This document shows positions 10,499 to 20,767 of a DNA stretch of 64,000 bases, piece by piece; the stretch's first letter is position 1; each line of letters opens with the position of its first letter. Source of the stretch: Xanthostigma xanthostigma (lineage: Eukaryota; Arthropoda; Insecta; Raphidioptera; Raphidiidae); NCBI GenBank assembly GCA_963575645.1, contig OY754470.1:46841201-46905200 (forward strand), read 5' to 3'. Below the pieces are notes generated by a model that saw nothing but the letters and a program-made list of their open reading frames with translations, made no database searches and was not told where the DNA came from. Both the position numbers and the translations under genes were made by a program.

Positions 10499-10880
10499 AA
10501 ATGTGTTACGAGAACGCATTACAGAAGTGAAACTTCTCTGTGGACAAGTGGAAAAAAAAGAGAAGCAAAACGGACAAGTGGAAAAAAGATAAGGAGTCCA
10601 ATGGATAAGTAGAAAAAAGAAAAGAAGTTCAATGAACGAGTGGAGAAAAAGTAAGAATAAGAAGAAAAGATTCATAATTAATTTTTAACATTTAACTGAT
10701 AGTTTCACGTTCAGATATTTCGTCTGTACAAGTTAATCTGAACGTGAAACTATGAGTTAAATGATAAAAATTAATTATGAATCTTTTCTTCCTACTCTTA
10801 CTTTTTTTTCCACTTGTCCATTGGCCTTCTTATCTTTTTTCTACTTGTCCATTTTGCTTCTCTTAAATAAAAATTAATTA
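10499..10880. repeat. Palindrome built of short GGACAAGTGGAAAA repeats
   Basis: The left arm holds four or five diverged repeats of GGACAAGTGGAAAAAAG, then AAGAATAAGAAGAAAAGATT and CATAATTAATTTTTA. The right arm repeats these inverted (CCACTTGTCCATT units). The centre is a tight inverted pair, AGTTTCACGTTCAGAT / ATCTGAACGTGAAACT. It appears inserted into the family F copy at 10385-11290. Confidence 0.6.
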
Positions 10881-10913
10881 TGGATCTTTTCTTCTTACTC
10901 TTATTTTTTTTTT

Positions 10914-10948
10914 GGTAGGCCAGCATTCTACCACTGAACTACCGAAGA
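10914..10948 (-). pseudogene. 5' half of a tRNA-Gly-like sequence joined to an A-rich tail
   Basis: On the minus strand: CTTCGGTAGTTCAGTGGTAG then AATGCTGGCCTACC. This closely follows the 5' half of eukaryotic tRNA-Gly (D arm and anticodon 5' stem, including the A-box TAGTTCAGTGG). It stops at about the anticodon position and continues straight into a run of ten A. No T arm or B box follows. It looks like a retroposed 5' tRNA half or the head of a very short SINE. Confidence 0.5.
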
Positions 10949-11061
10949 ATTATTGTTTATATAGGGTTACTAATAGTACACTTATCTCTTTTCTCCTTCG
11001 TGACAAATTTCGTTACTTAGGGGAACGGGGTTACCCTCGTTTTTAAAGAAGTTTTCACTTC

Positions 11062-11290
11062 AAAAAGTGTCCATGGCGCATAGCCTAAAGGCCAACAGAG
11101 GTGTTTAGCGAGATTTTAGATATCTAGATCTAGTTCTAAGATGTAAAAAGTAGGTATCCAAGAGTTAAGATACAAGATATTCCTCATCTCTGAATATGGA
11201 AGATGCAGTATTTAGTACGAAAGGTACATATGAAGAACGGTTTCACTACATAATTTTTGTAAAACGGTGAGCTCAAAGGTTCAGGAATAT
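11062..11290. repeat. Fold-back family F, middle part
   Basis: Contains AAGTGTCCATGGCGCATAGC, GTGTTTAGCGAGATTTTAGA and TATCTAGAT, matching the inner part of the arms at 30285-30808 and 40215-40700. Confidence 0.45.
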
Positions 11291-12214
11291 GCCAAAGAAA
11301 AGAGCTTTATGAAATTTTGTGAACTTCGTGAATTATTTCCGCTATTTGACTGGACCTGTTCATGAAGTATGTGGAACGTTAAGGCACTAGCTAGGCGTTC
11401 CAACATCCTCTTTGTATACCGTTTTCAGTGTCCGCAGCGTTTGTGTGTGTGTCTGTATATATATATGAAGCCTGTGTATAGTTGCTGCAGCAGGTATTGA
11501 TCCCGCGACCTCGTACTCCTTCTGTTTCCCGCCCGCTTGTGGCACAGAGAGAGAAGGGACTAACCAAAAAGACAGAGAGAACATAACGCAGAGAACAACC
11601 ATACAGTACAGAATCTCTCAGAACAACTGACAGACGCGCTAACAAAGAAACATCTATACGAAGAAGTTTATTCCGAGGAGATCACATTACGAAATATGGT
11701 AAATTATCAGATTGGAGAGAGTTGCCAATACATGATATTTTTTTAAACAGCACGCAAGACATGTTGCTTAAAATATATAGTACAAAGAATTTCGAAAAAT
11801 AAACGGTAATAATTAAAAATATTTGCTGTAATTATTCTTTTATTTTTTAGTACAGATAGTGATGCATGTTTCAGTGGATGTTGCATTTTAAGTGAAACGA
11901 TTTTCTTAATGTTTACCGTAACTAAAAGGTAAACTCGTGTGTGTTGCGTTTTAAGTGAAATTCACTGCAACATTTAAAATACAAGACATTTTTTTTCGAG
12001 AAGTGTCCGTTTGGTCGATTTTGATAGATAATCTTCAGAGTTCCATATCAAAATAATAAAAAACAGAACCCTCACGGCAAATTTTCATCCGCAATGTGGC
12101 CCGACGATCAAAAGATTTGTCCACCCCTGCTATAGAGGCCCTTGGGTACTTGAGCGTGTGAGGCCCCTTGCAAAGAAATTTTTTTCAGGATATTTTCTTT
12201 GAATAATAAAAATT
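11291..12214. other. No gene recognised
   Basis: Includes a GT-rich simple stretch near 11440-11470 and a weak tRNA B-box-like string near 11495-11515, but no supported gene. Confidence 0.35.
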
Positions 12215-12420
12215 GGTTGTCTGTAAAGTCGGTTTACGGACGATAGTTTTACGTGATAACGTATTCCGCTCGAATAATACATAACCTAAATTTTAGTAGC
12301 TGTCAAACTTGGGCTGATCGTGCGCGGAACGTGACACATTTCGGAACGTGACACTTTTTCGTGCATGCAGCCGGTGTTTCATCAATTTATTTCATCAATT
12401 TATAAGACGTTATCACGTCA
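12215..12420 (+). mobile_element. MITE, ACGTGATAACG ends
   Basis: Inverted ends TACGTGATAACGTATTCC and the complement of TGACGTGATAACGTC bracket GAACGTGACACTTTTTCGTG and a CATGCAGCCGG block. An inverted copy lies at 32385-32645, and the similarity extends outward through CTGTAAAGTCGGTTTACGGA. Noncoding. Confidence 0.55.
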
Positions 12421-12616
12421 AAAATTTAAAATGACAAAGATTTTATTTGTTGTTTTATAATTAATTTGTTGATAAATAGTTACATACATTTTCGTCTCAT
12501 CTTTTTTGAAACGAATTCATCTATGATCTATTCACTTACAGAAAAATAGTATTAACGTATAAGTTTCATTTTATTATGTGCTTATGGGAGTTTATTGTTT
12601 ATTTTTTATAAATAAA

Positions 12617-13306
12617 CTAGCGATCCCGCCCGGTTTCGCCCGGGTGCAAAAGAACAAATGGGGAAGGGAGGGACATGAGTACGTACATTCATCTTAGTTT
12701 ACCGAGATGAATGTTTTTTGTCGTTAAAAAGCAGTAATTATACTTTTTAGTATAGCTTTTAAATCAATAATATTACTGGAATTAATAAAATATAATAAAT
12801 ATTTAATTGAAAACACTGTAGGAAAATTATTTTTATATAGGTCCCTATAGTTATAACAGTTTTCAAATGAGTTACTAATTAGATTTATTTAATTTTAATT
12901 AGTCGTAAATAAAATTAAAATAAATTTAAATGTAAGAAAGTAATGTAGAAAATTAAAAAAAAAATAAAAATCTATTCGCCCAACATGGGGCTCGAACCCA
13001 CGACCCTGATATCAGAAGTCACATACTCTACCGACTGAGCTATTCGGGGTTCTGATGCGCTAGGCTAATATTGGTATATTTAGTTACGGCATTTCACTTA
13101 TAAATAGAAGCTCATTTTTGAGATACATTTTGCAACATTTTTCATTTATGCTCCGCTCGTATTGGTCGTAGCGTGATATTATATAGCCTATAGCCTTCCT
13201 CGATAAATGGACTATCCAACAAAAAAAAATCAATTTGAACCAGTAGTTCATGAGATTTGCGTTCAAACAAACAAACAAACTCTTCAGCTTTATATATTAG
13301 TATAGA
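12617..13306 (-). mobile_element. Helitron-like nonautonomous element with insert
   Basis: On the minus strand it begins A|TCTATACTAATATATAAAGC and ends with a CCCGGGCGAAACCGGG hairpin about 8 nt before CTAG|T. This meets the Helitron rules: 5' TC, 3' hairpin then CTRR, insertion between A and T, no target duplication. Compared with the relative at 43956-44313, about 390 bp of extra DNA replaces the middle and contains a tRNA-Lys-like sequence. No Rep/helicase coding. Confidence 0.55.
12978..13049 (-). pseudogene. tRNA-Lys-like sequence
   Basis: On the minus strand: CCCCGAATAGCTCAGTCGGT, then AGAGTATGTGACTTCTGATA, TCAGGGTCGTGGGTTCGAG and CCCCATGTTGGGC. The A box (TAGCTCAGTCGGTAGAG) and B box (GGTTCGAGCCC) are intact and the T arm is perfect. 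The anticodon stem has two mismatches and the triplet at the anticodon position is TCT, so it is a decayed tRNA-Lys-type gene or SINE head. T runs follow downstream. Confidence 0.6.
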
Positions 13307-13985
13307 TAACAATGCTATCACCCGAGTTATGTGCGATTGCCTGCTTATGGTTTAAACACCCCGAGTTATGTGGGTTAATTTGTATGAGGTCCCTCTAGAA
13401 GCTCGAGGCCACTGGCCCAGGCCCATCATAATATAGAACACGAAAACTTGCCAAGTGAAAACTTGGCACCCTTTTAGATCTCAATTCTTTTTGTATTGCA
13501 TCTTGAACTTGGCTCCCCGTTCCACATTTATGTTTTTGATGCGATATAATACAGAAACACGTGTAAACAGATGTGTTTATGACAATACGTTAGTTGATGT
13601 TATCATCGTGATATTTACATGTGTTTAAACACGAAAGTAAAAAGTACCGACGCACCGCCTGCGTTTGATAACGAGCCTTGCTTTGCGGTCTCAGTTTACT
13701 CCAAACACACAAACTGACTGTAAACCAGTCACTTTTATACGAAATATTAGACGGGGCATAAATATATCATGGCGAGATGCCTTGATTGACTTGTATTTAC
13801 ATAAAGATAGATGTAACAATGATTGATTTGTGCAAGAAACGTGACGGCCATAATATAAGAAAGACCGTTTCATTTTTTAAGTCTTAGGTGTTGATTCGTG
13901 GCACTTACAGACTGTTTTTTATCGGTTGCAAATAAGTTAATAACCCGACGTTAGATACTTTGTGGGAGCACTAAAGATAACGTAA
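13307..13985. other. No feature recognised
   Basis: Holds a small hairpin (GCCAAGTGAAAACTTGGC near 13450), nothing else recognised. Confidence 0.35.
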
Positions 13986-14004
13986 GTATAGATGAGGAAT
14001 AAAT

Positions 14005-14215
14005 AACTTCACGGTGAAAAAATCACTGTGACCCGCTTCCTAAAATGATCACTGTGATCTGACAAGAGGTAACTACGTTCTAAAGTAACGTATGTTGTTC
14101 CATGTCACCGCAATCACGACGGCCGCTCCAACCGAGTATCCGACGTAACGTCCGACGGAGTATTTGCTCGGTCGGGATCGACGTGACAAAGTCACATTGA
14201 TTTTTCACTGTGATT
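14005..14215. repeat. Inverted repeat with CACTGTGA motifs
   Basis: AAAAAATCACTGTGAC at the left recurs inverted as TTTTTCACTGTGATTTTT near 14195-14215. Additional ATCACTGTGATC sits at 14050. Probably a small MITE; ends not fixed. Confidence 0.35.
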
Positions 14216-14299
14216 TTTGTGTAACTGGACTAACAGTCACTATGGTCACCTAGTAACAACTTTTCCCATGTCTAAACGTAAGTTGCTCTGCTAAGGAAT

Positions 14300-14620
14300 C
14301 GTCAATATTATCCATACTAATGTTATAAATACGAAAGTAACTGAGTCTATCTGTCTGCTGTGCTTTCACGGCCAAACTGCTGATCCGATTGTAATGAAAT
14401 TTAATATGGAGATAGTTTGAAACCTGAGGAAATTGAACCCCTACAAGGATGAAGTAGGGGTTGTAATATTGTATGAAGTTAAGCGTTAACGGCCAGATCG
14501 GGAGGTGGATTGTGATGCAATTTAATATGAGATAGCTTAAACTCTGAAGAAGGACATAAACTATTTTTTTTTTCAAAAATGAAGCCCTAAACGAGCACAC
14601 TCATAAATTAAGGTGAAAAG
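14300..14620 (+). repeat. Degenerate interspersed repeat
   Basis: Begins TCCATACTAATGTTATAAAT, a 5' end style shared with the Helitron-like elements, and contains two diverged copies of a GTAATGAAATTTAATATGGA segment (14390 and 14515). 3' end unclear. Confidence 0.35.
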
Positions 14621-14637
14621 TGGGTGTTCCAGTACTT

Positions 14638-14885
14638 TTAATGCGAAATCTTGATGATAATTGCATGATCTACAACTTTTCTCTGACCTATTTTTAGATA
14701 ACATTTATCGTTTACGAGAAAAGGTGCAAAAAAGCGATACTTCTGACCTTTGACCTTGAATAAATTTTGAAACAGATGTAGAATCATTGAAGACTTTTGA
14801 TATTTTATTTGTACTAGTGTACTTAAGACCTGTATCAATTTTCAGCGAATTACAGTAAATTGAAATGTTTATTTTGGCTTGACTC
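14638..14885 (+). repeat. Repeat family D, single arm
   Basis: Shares GATCTACAACTTTTCTCTG, ACCTTTGACCTTGAATAAA and AGTGTACTTAAGACCTGTA with the fold-back at 60922-62092. It shows the uninterrupted sequence at the place where the hAT element 61409-61963 is inserted in that copy. Confidence 0.6.
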
Positions 14886-15420
14886 AAAAAGTTAAGCCCG
14901 CCAACTCATTCTAAATTCCGAAAGGTAACATGTTATATCATCCCATATCGGAAGATCACGCTACAATATTGGCACGGTATAAAAACGATAGCACTTGTTT
15001 TTTAAAATGATTCGCGATTGTTCGTCATAGTCTGGGAGTACGCACGTGTGTGTATAAGCGAGAGGTTGTCTGTGTGAGAGTGCGAGAGGAAGAGAATGGC
15101 GGCAAAGCGAAGCCCAGGATTTGTTTAATTACACTTCCAGCCTTACTAAGCCCCGTGCAAACCGCTGATAAATAATTCTAGTTTAATATAATCAGCAACG
15201 TCCATCTATGTCAGCAACATGACCTGCCGCTAGGCCGGCACTAATCGCACAGTGTTAATATTACGTCAGCGGGCGCACACACTCACGCACATAAACACAA
15301 ATAAATACGTACAATATACGTATTTATGTGTAAGTACCTACATATTATGTATGCACGTATTACATAATATTACGATGTGTCAGGTATGCAATGGACTTTA
15401 TCTTCATATCTCGAACGAAA
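14886..15420. other. No gene recognised
   Basis: GT/GAGA-rich patch at 15045-15100 and cytosine-rich simple sequence near 15275. A 70-codon ORF is not convincing. Confidence 0.35.
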
Positions 15421-15442
15421 GTACTTATACTTTCGGCATCAA
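15421..15442 (-). repeat. Repeat family A, split terminal piece
   Basis: The ACTTTCGGC end of the family A copy at 15695-16095, separated from it by the 15455-15682 element. Confidence 0.45.
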
Positions 15443-15454
15443 TTGTAGGGCAGC

Positions 15455-15682
15455 AAATAAATAAAATTGTCGACCGATTTTTCTCAGACCAATAGGTATA
15501 TTGACGAATTTATGAAAAATTAATTTTTATATTTCTGAAGAAGATCCAAATCCGGATCGAAACGTCATCTTGTGTTATATTGATTTGTAATTTTATTATT
15601 TTTTGTCAATATATTGGTCTGAGAAAAATTGCTCGACAATTTTATTTATTTGAAGAGTTCTATTCAGACGTTAATCAAAGAT
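15455..15682 (+). mobile_element. Hammerhead-bearing palindromic element with target duplication
   Basis: A 228-bp insertion splitting a family A repeat. TTGTAGGGCAGC lies on both sides (15443-15454 and 15683-15694); with microhomology the true duplication is 8-12 bp. It opens AAATAAATAAAATTGTCGAC. Inverted arms end ATATTGAC...GTCAATATATTGG, with a single-copy tail GAAGAGTTCTATTCAGACGT at the right. A hammerhead-like core sits between the arms. Relatives are 56292-56636 and the truncated 28304-28570. The arrangement resembles nonautonomous Penelope-like retroelements; no protein is encoded. Confidence 0.65.
15535..15566 (+). ncRNA. Minimal hammerhead-ribozyme-like motif
   Basis: CTGAAGA (15535-15541), one extra A, helix II GATCC/GGATC with an AAATCC loop, GAAAC (15559-15563), then GTC (15564-15566). 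Every conserved core base is present. H17 is C, the commonest cleavage-site base. Helix III is the self-complementary ACGU, implying a dimeric fold. Confidence 0.55.
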
Positions 15683-15694
15683 TTGTAGGGCAGC

Positions 15695-16095
15695 GAGTCT
15701 AACATTTACACATTGGTGGGATTACACGCACTGGTGCGGGAAGTACGTACGTTCGGGCGGCAGTAAAGAAAAAATCGCCCGAGAACTGTCGGTCAGATAT
15801 CGTTTCCATAGCGACCCTATTACATTTTAGTCGAGAACACCTGTCGTTCGTGTTTTTACGTATAACCCTTGGAATTTGCCTGTTTTTATGTAATAAATAA
15901 GTAAGTAATTAATTAATGTATTTAATAAGCGTACTTACGACCGAGGGATGAAGAAAATAGTAAACACCAGGCAGGCCGAAAGTTTGATACCTTGCCCTTC
16001 GCGTCATGACGCCTGAGACGGCCGAGGGCATCATGGCGCGCAGGGCAAGATTATCACACTTTCGGCCCTTGTAGTGTAATATACTATTAATATAC
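15695..16095 (-). repeat. Repeat family A copy
   Basis: Reverse orientation relative to 2035-2455. It shows the GCCGAAAGT ends, a CATAGCGACCCTATTACATT block and a GAGGGCATCATGGCGCGCAG variable centre. Confidence 0.6.
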
Positions 16096-16129
16096 CTCGT
16101 TTTTAAAACGAACTAGAAAGTATGAAATA

Positions 16130-17165
16130 TTTTTTTAATGCTATGACGGTTTAAAATATAAAAAAAATTAAACAGTTTAAATTATCTCCGAAACTAAAAG
16201 AGATACAAGGTTGTGGATGCTTGGAATCGATTCAGAATGACTTTTCTATGAGTAGGTATGTTTAATATCAAGCGAATTTATTTTTGAAAAATTTCTCACT
16301 TTTCCCGTTTTTAAGAAAACTGATAAATCTATGAGATTCTGTTTACAAACGACTTATAACTCATAGAAAAAATCGCGCTGAATCGATTCCAACCACTCCC
16401 ACCTCTCTATCGTTCGTAGTTTAGAATTTAAAGCGTTTTTAAGTTTTTCTTAAATAATATAAACAAAAGCTCATATCTCTGAAAGTAAAGGTGATACAGT
16501 GTTGCGGATGATCGGAATCGATTCAGCTTGAATTTTTCTACAAGTTCGAGTAATATAAAGCGGGCCAAAAATCATTTAGTGTCTTATAAAGTTGCAGATT
16601 TGCAAAACGCATATGAAAACATGAAAAACTGCGATTTTTGGAAAAATATAAAAATATCTCAGATAATATGTTTAATATTAACGTGCCCTATAGAAAAAAG
16701 TACGCTGAATCGAATAGGCCTAAGCGCAAATTCGTATCTCGTTTAGTTTCGACGCTACGACGGTTTAAAAGGTATAAAAATTTAAACAGTTTAAATTTGC
16801 TATAGGTAGGTATATCTCCGAAACTAAAGGAGATACAAGGTTGCGGATGGTCGGAATCGATTCAGAATGACTTTTTCTATAAGAATGTTTAATATCAAGC
16901 GAATTTATTTTTGAAAAATTTCTCAATTTTGTAAGAAGGGTCCCCCCTTCTTACTTTTCCGTTTTTAAGAAAACTGAAAAATCCATGAGATTCTGTTTAC
17001 AAACGTTACAACTGAGGTTATTCTTATAGAAAAAATCGCGCTGAATCGATTCCGCAGTTTAAATTAAAAATTTAAAAAAAATGAGCTAACTTTTTTTTAA
17101 ATTTTCAATTTTGAAAGAAGGGTCCCCCATCTTACTTTTTCCGTTTTTTAAAAAACCGAGAAATC
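16130..17165. repeat. Diverged internally repeated block
   Basis: Three diverged copies of TATCTCCGAAACTAAAGGAG followed by ATACAAGGTTGCGGATGGTC and GGAATCGATTCAGAATGA (about 16185, 16465, 16805) alternate with three copies of AAAATCGCGCTGAATCGATT (about 16370, 16685, 17033). Two poly-C-containing GGGTCCCCC segments (16935, 17115) also repeat. Noncoding, old tandem or nested repeats. Confidence 0.55.
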
Positions 17166-18295
17166 TGAGATATTGTTTACTGAGACATTTATAGATATTT
17201 TTATTTTGACGTGGCTTATTACGCAATTAAATGCAGAAGCTAATATTCGTGTATGTTAAAAAAATTATACCTTTTACTAAATTGCGAAATATTTAGAACT
17301 GATCACATTTTAGTTGAATACACCTGAAGAGAAAGCCACCTTGTTAGATGCTATAAGATACAAACACACACACGCATGTGTATCTAGTAGACGGTGTGCG
17401 AGCAAATCCTCCAAATGGCCATCATCTCCGTAGCTCGTCCATGTCAATCCACTGTACTAAGCCACTTCGTTATACCACCTTCGTTCCTATACCCACTGCT
17501 ATAGGTATACCGTCAGCATATACTGTGCGATCGGCGAAAGAAGACCGGTGGGGAAAGGGCAAGAAGTCGTTGATGTGTTCCCAAATTATCGAAATTCATA
17601 GGCGGCGCATAGCAAGGCATGCAAACAATGTATAGCTTTAAATTTTAAGGCATTATTTTGAGCCTCTAACTCGCACATTTTAATTACATTCGCTATGACC
17701 TCCCTAGCGCCACTTCTAACTGTTTTTCCCTTTTTACTTTCCATTTTGATGATATTCAGACAACACCCCTCAACTTAGTCCGTGAACGCACACCTATGTA
17801 CTGTCAGGTGTATGATTTTTTTATACTGTTAGCAAGTGTCGCTGTGTAGTCGTACAGCTATGGCAATAGTACAATTATCGCGATACGACAATTGCGACAC
17901 GTTTGGTCGACTGGACTCCCTTATTGCATAGAAACGGTTCCAGGATCATTACCTTTTACCAATATAAAATACATGTGCGCTCTTCTGCAATAAGGTCATA
18001 GGACTACATTCCATAGACCGGTCTTCTTTTAAAAATCCAACAGTAGGCTTCCTACATATTGTAGTAGATGGTAGATATAGTCTTAAAAATACAGATTGAA
18101 CCAGCACTGCAGAGGACGTCGCGCCTATGTTACTAAGAGATTTGGTTCAATTCTGTACATTCTATTAAATTCTATTTCAATTTTTATGTTTCTGATGATG
18201 TTCTTCTCGAGGTTAGATTTTCATAGTTCAACCGCAAGCTGGGTTATAATTGATAGTTTTACTTACTTATTAACATCATTGATGAAGTTATTTCT
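17166..18295. other. No gene recognised
   Basis: A plus-strand ORF at 17378-17635 (85 codons) lies in mixed-composition sequence and ends in basic residues, but I recognise no domain. The rest is unremarkable. Confidence 0.35.
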
Positions 18296-18909
18296 CTAGT
18301 GGCCATATTCACCGAACGTAAGTATTTATTTTTCGTTTCGTTTATTTTTCAGGTAGTTATTCCTCGGAATAAATAGCGACAATTCAATTCACTAAACATA
18401 ATTATGTTTACTGCGGGTATACATATATTCTGTTTTACTTCAAGGGTATAAATATTTATTCGCCTGATAAAATAATAATGGCCGCCATATAGATTTAAAT
18501 ACCTAACCTATAAATAATCTACAATTGCTCTTGTGAATTTATTAACCTTTTGTGAAGTGTCTAGTTTATAAAACACTAAAGTTAGTGGAAGTTTTGTGTG
18601 CAATTGGATTAGGATAAAACATTTACTCTAACGCCATCGGTTGGATTTTTGGATTTTTAACGTCTAAATATTCAACAAAAAAAAAAGCAAGGAGTACAGT
18701 GCAGTGCATAATTTATTCTTTTGCTAACTTTTCTACCTGATATTTTGCGTGGTGAATTGAACGTAAATTTTATTCTAACGAATTAATTTGTAACTTCTAT
18801 CTTTAATAGAGTTCGGTGAATATGGACATTAGATAAACAATTTTGATTTAATATGGAAAGTTGTTATTTATGACAAGATCTTTCCATTTATATTTACTCT
18901 AGGCAACAT

Positions 18910-19307
18910 TTAGACTAAAATCAAACAATTTCTTTTGGGAAAGAATACGCACACTTTACGCCTTACGGGATCCTTTCTCCTTATTCCCTCATAGTATAAA
19001 CCAATCATAATTTCTAACTGGCCATCACGGTCAAGGCGTATTGGATGGACTCTTTCAATACCTACGCAGAAAACTTGGCAAACGTTTTGAACCATTTTGT
19101 ATATATCTACAGTGGCCATAGACTTGTAGTGTTCACATAATAATCTATATGTCTATACAGAATACTCCGGCACACATAAATAACAAAACGTCTGTTTGAA
19201 TGTATGTGTGTTCTACTTTCTTCTCTACACTCATTCCTTTTAATTCGCGAACGGATAACGGACCGAATATTCCACAATTTATGTATTTGTACAGGGTTTT
19301 CAGACAT
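18910..19307 (-). CDS. Two overlapping short ORFs, unrecognised
   Basis: A 66-codon frame (19307-19107) opening MSENPVQIHKLWNIRSVIRS overlaps by a one-base shift a 69-codon frame (19119-18910) opening MATVDIYKMVQNVCQVFCVG. The second continues with a charged stretch, RIRLDRDGQ-like then RRKDPVRRK. The two could be one frameshifted protein of about 130 residues encoded inside the inverted-arm element. I recognise no domain. This may be chance. Confidence 0.25.
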
Positions 19308-19529
19308 TCACGTTTTTGCGGTGGGAGTGTCGGTCCTTATGGTGGAAGAACGGGTATTTACAACACTACGGTTAATTCTTTAGTAATTTTTGAATTATAA
19401 AAATGTATTTGTTGTGATTATTTTCAACAACAATTCAGTTCAATTATTTTGTTTCACGCGAAGTTCTTAAGTTTCATAGAGTCGACAGGTTTGTCTACAC
19501 AAAACTTTGTCAATGTAGGTACACCTTGT

Positions 19530-20275
19530 ACAGGTCTCTAAACATGAATTAGTGAAATTTTCACTAATTGCGTAAGTAAAACTGTATTTACTTTATAATC
19601 AGTGATTTTCGCAACAAATTTAGTGAACTTTCACTAATAAATTTACTCTCTAGAACTAAAATAGTAAAAATGTCACTATTTGAAATAGTGCCTTCTGATT
19701 CAATTCCGGAATAGTGAATTCAAGTAAAATTCACTGTCAGAATAGTGATTTTATCCGTGTCGGTTGTGACGCCTCCATACATTCTATATAGCAAGTTCCT
19801 TGTAAACCGATAAACAAACAAATAATATAATTTATCAGGTAAGTTAATTAAATTATTTAAATTATATTTTTATAGATTCAGAGTAAAACATTGCGTGTAT
19901 ACTATTGTTTTTTTAACCAATTTTATATTATAGTCAATGACATAGGATCATAAGTAACAATGAATTAAGGGTTATGTTTTTTTTGACGCGAATTCTCTAA
20001 TTCTTTATTTTGTATTCAATTTTTAATCGACTGGTAAAAATATAAAAGTTAATTATACTAGTAAAAGTAACGAATGAATAATTTAAAAAAAAATCTGTAA
20101 TCATAAAATTGTTAATGTCAGATGGCATTTAATGATCACTTATATAATTAGTGAACTTTTATATTCACTAATTCATATATTGTGAGTATTCACTAATAAT
20201 GCGTGGTATGATTTTAGCATTGACAAATAGTGAATATGCATTTGTAATAAGTGAAAAATCACTGATTCATCTTTT
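19530..20275. repeat. Cluster of AGTGAA/TTCACT motifs
   Basis: At least fourteen occurrences of AGTGA or TCACT, many as inverted pairs such as TTAGTGAAATTTTCACTAA (19549) and TTTAGTGAACTTTCACTAA (19618), fall in 19540-19760 and again in 20140-20270. The two clusters may be ends of one element whose middle is 19760-20140. Confidence 0.4.
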
Positions 20276-20648
20276 ATGGAGACATAACGAGCGCAGAAGA
20301 GGCGTTATTGTAAACGGAGCTTCACATACAGACAGACAGACACCTGGAGTGTTTTGTGATGTGAGCACAGTAAGGGATATCCAGTGTCGTATAGTGGCGA
20401 GCTTATACGGATCAGGGAAGGAGATGTATTGCTATACCAGCCAGACGAGCCACTTTATATTACCTACATACATATCTAAGGTTGCATAACAGAATGTCTT
20501 ATGGCTTACGACGGACAATGATGAGGACTAGTGATGTGCCGGATCGTTAAAAATGTATATCCGCGGATACGGATCTGAATACGGATATTTGGTTTCAAGA
20601 TCCGCGGATACGGATACGGATCTTAACTTTCTTAGAGTACGCGGCAGT

Positions 20649-20767
20649 AAATATTGCACATCGACCTTTGGAAAGAGACTATCTGTTATGAGAAAAAGTT
20701 ATTGACCTCTTTAAAAGTTAACTCTCATTATAGATTGTCTCTTTCCAAAGATCGATGTGCAATATCT
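20649..20767. repeat. Short inverted repeat
   Basis: ATATTGCACATCGACCTTTG followed by GAAAGAGACTATCT on the left recurs inverted on the right, around a 45-bp centre. Confidence 0.5.

Noticed and set aside
11490-11520. B-box-like GGATCAATACC near a GT-rich stretch
   Set aside because: Too far from the GGTTCGAATCC consensus and no A box at the right distance.
13440-13470. GCCAAGTGAAAACTTGGC as a terminator or miRNA
   Set aside because: A small stem of about 7 bp in a eukaryotic intron or intergenic region; no supporting context.
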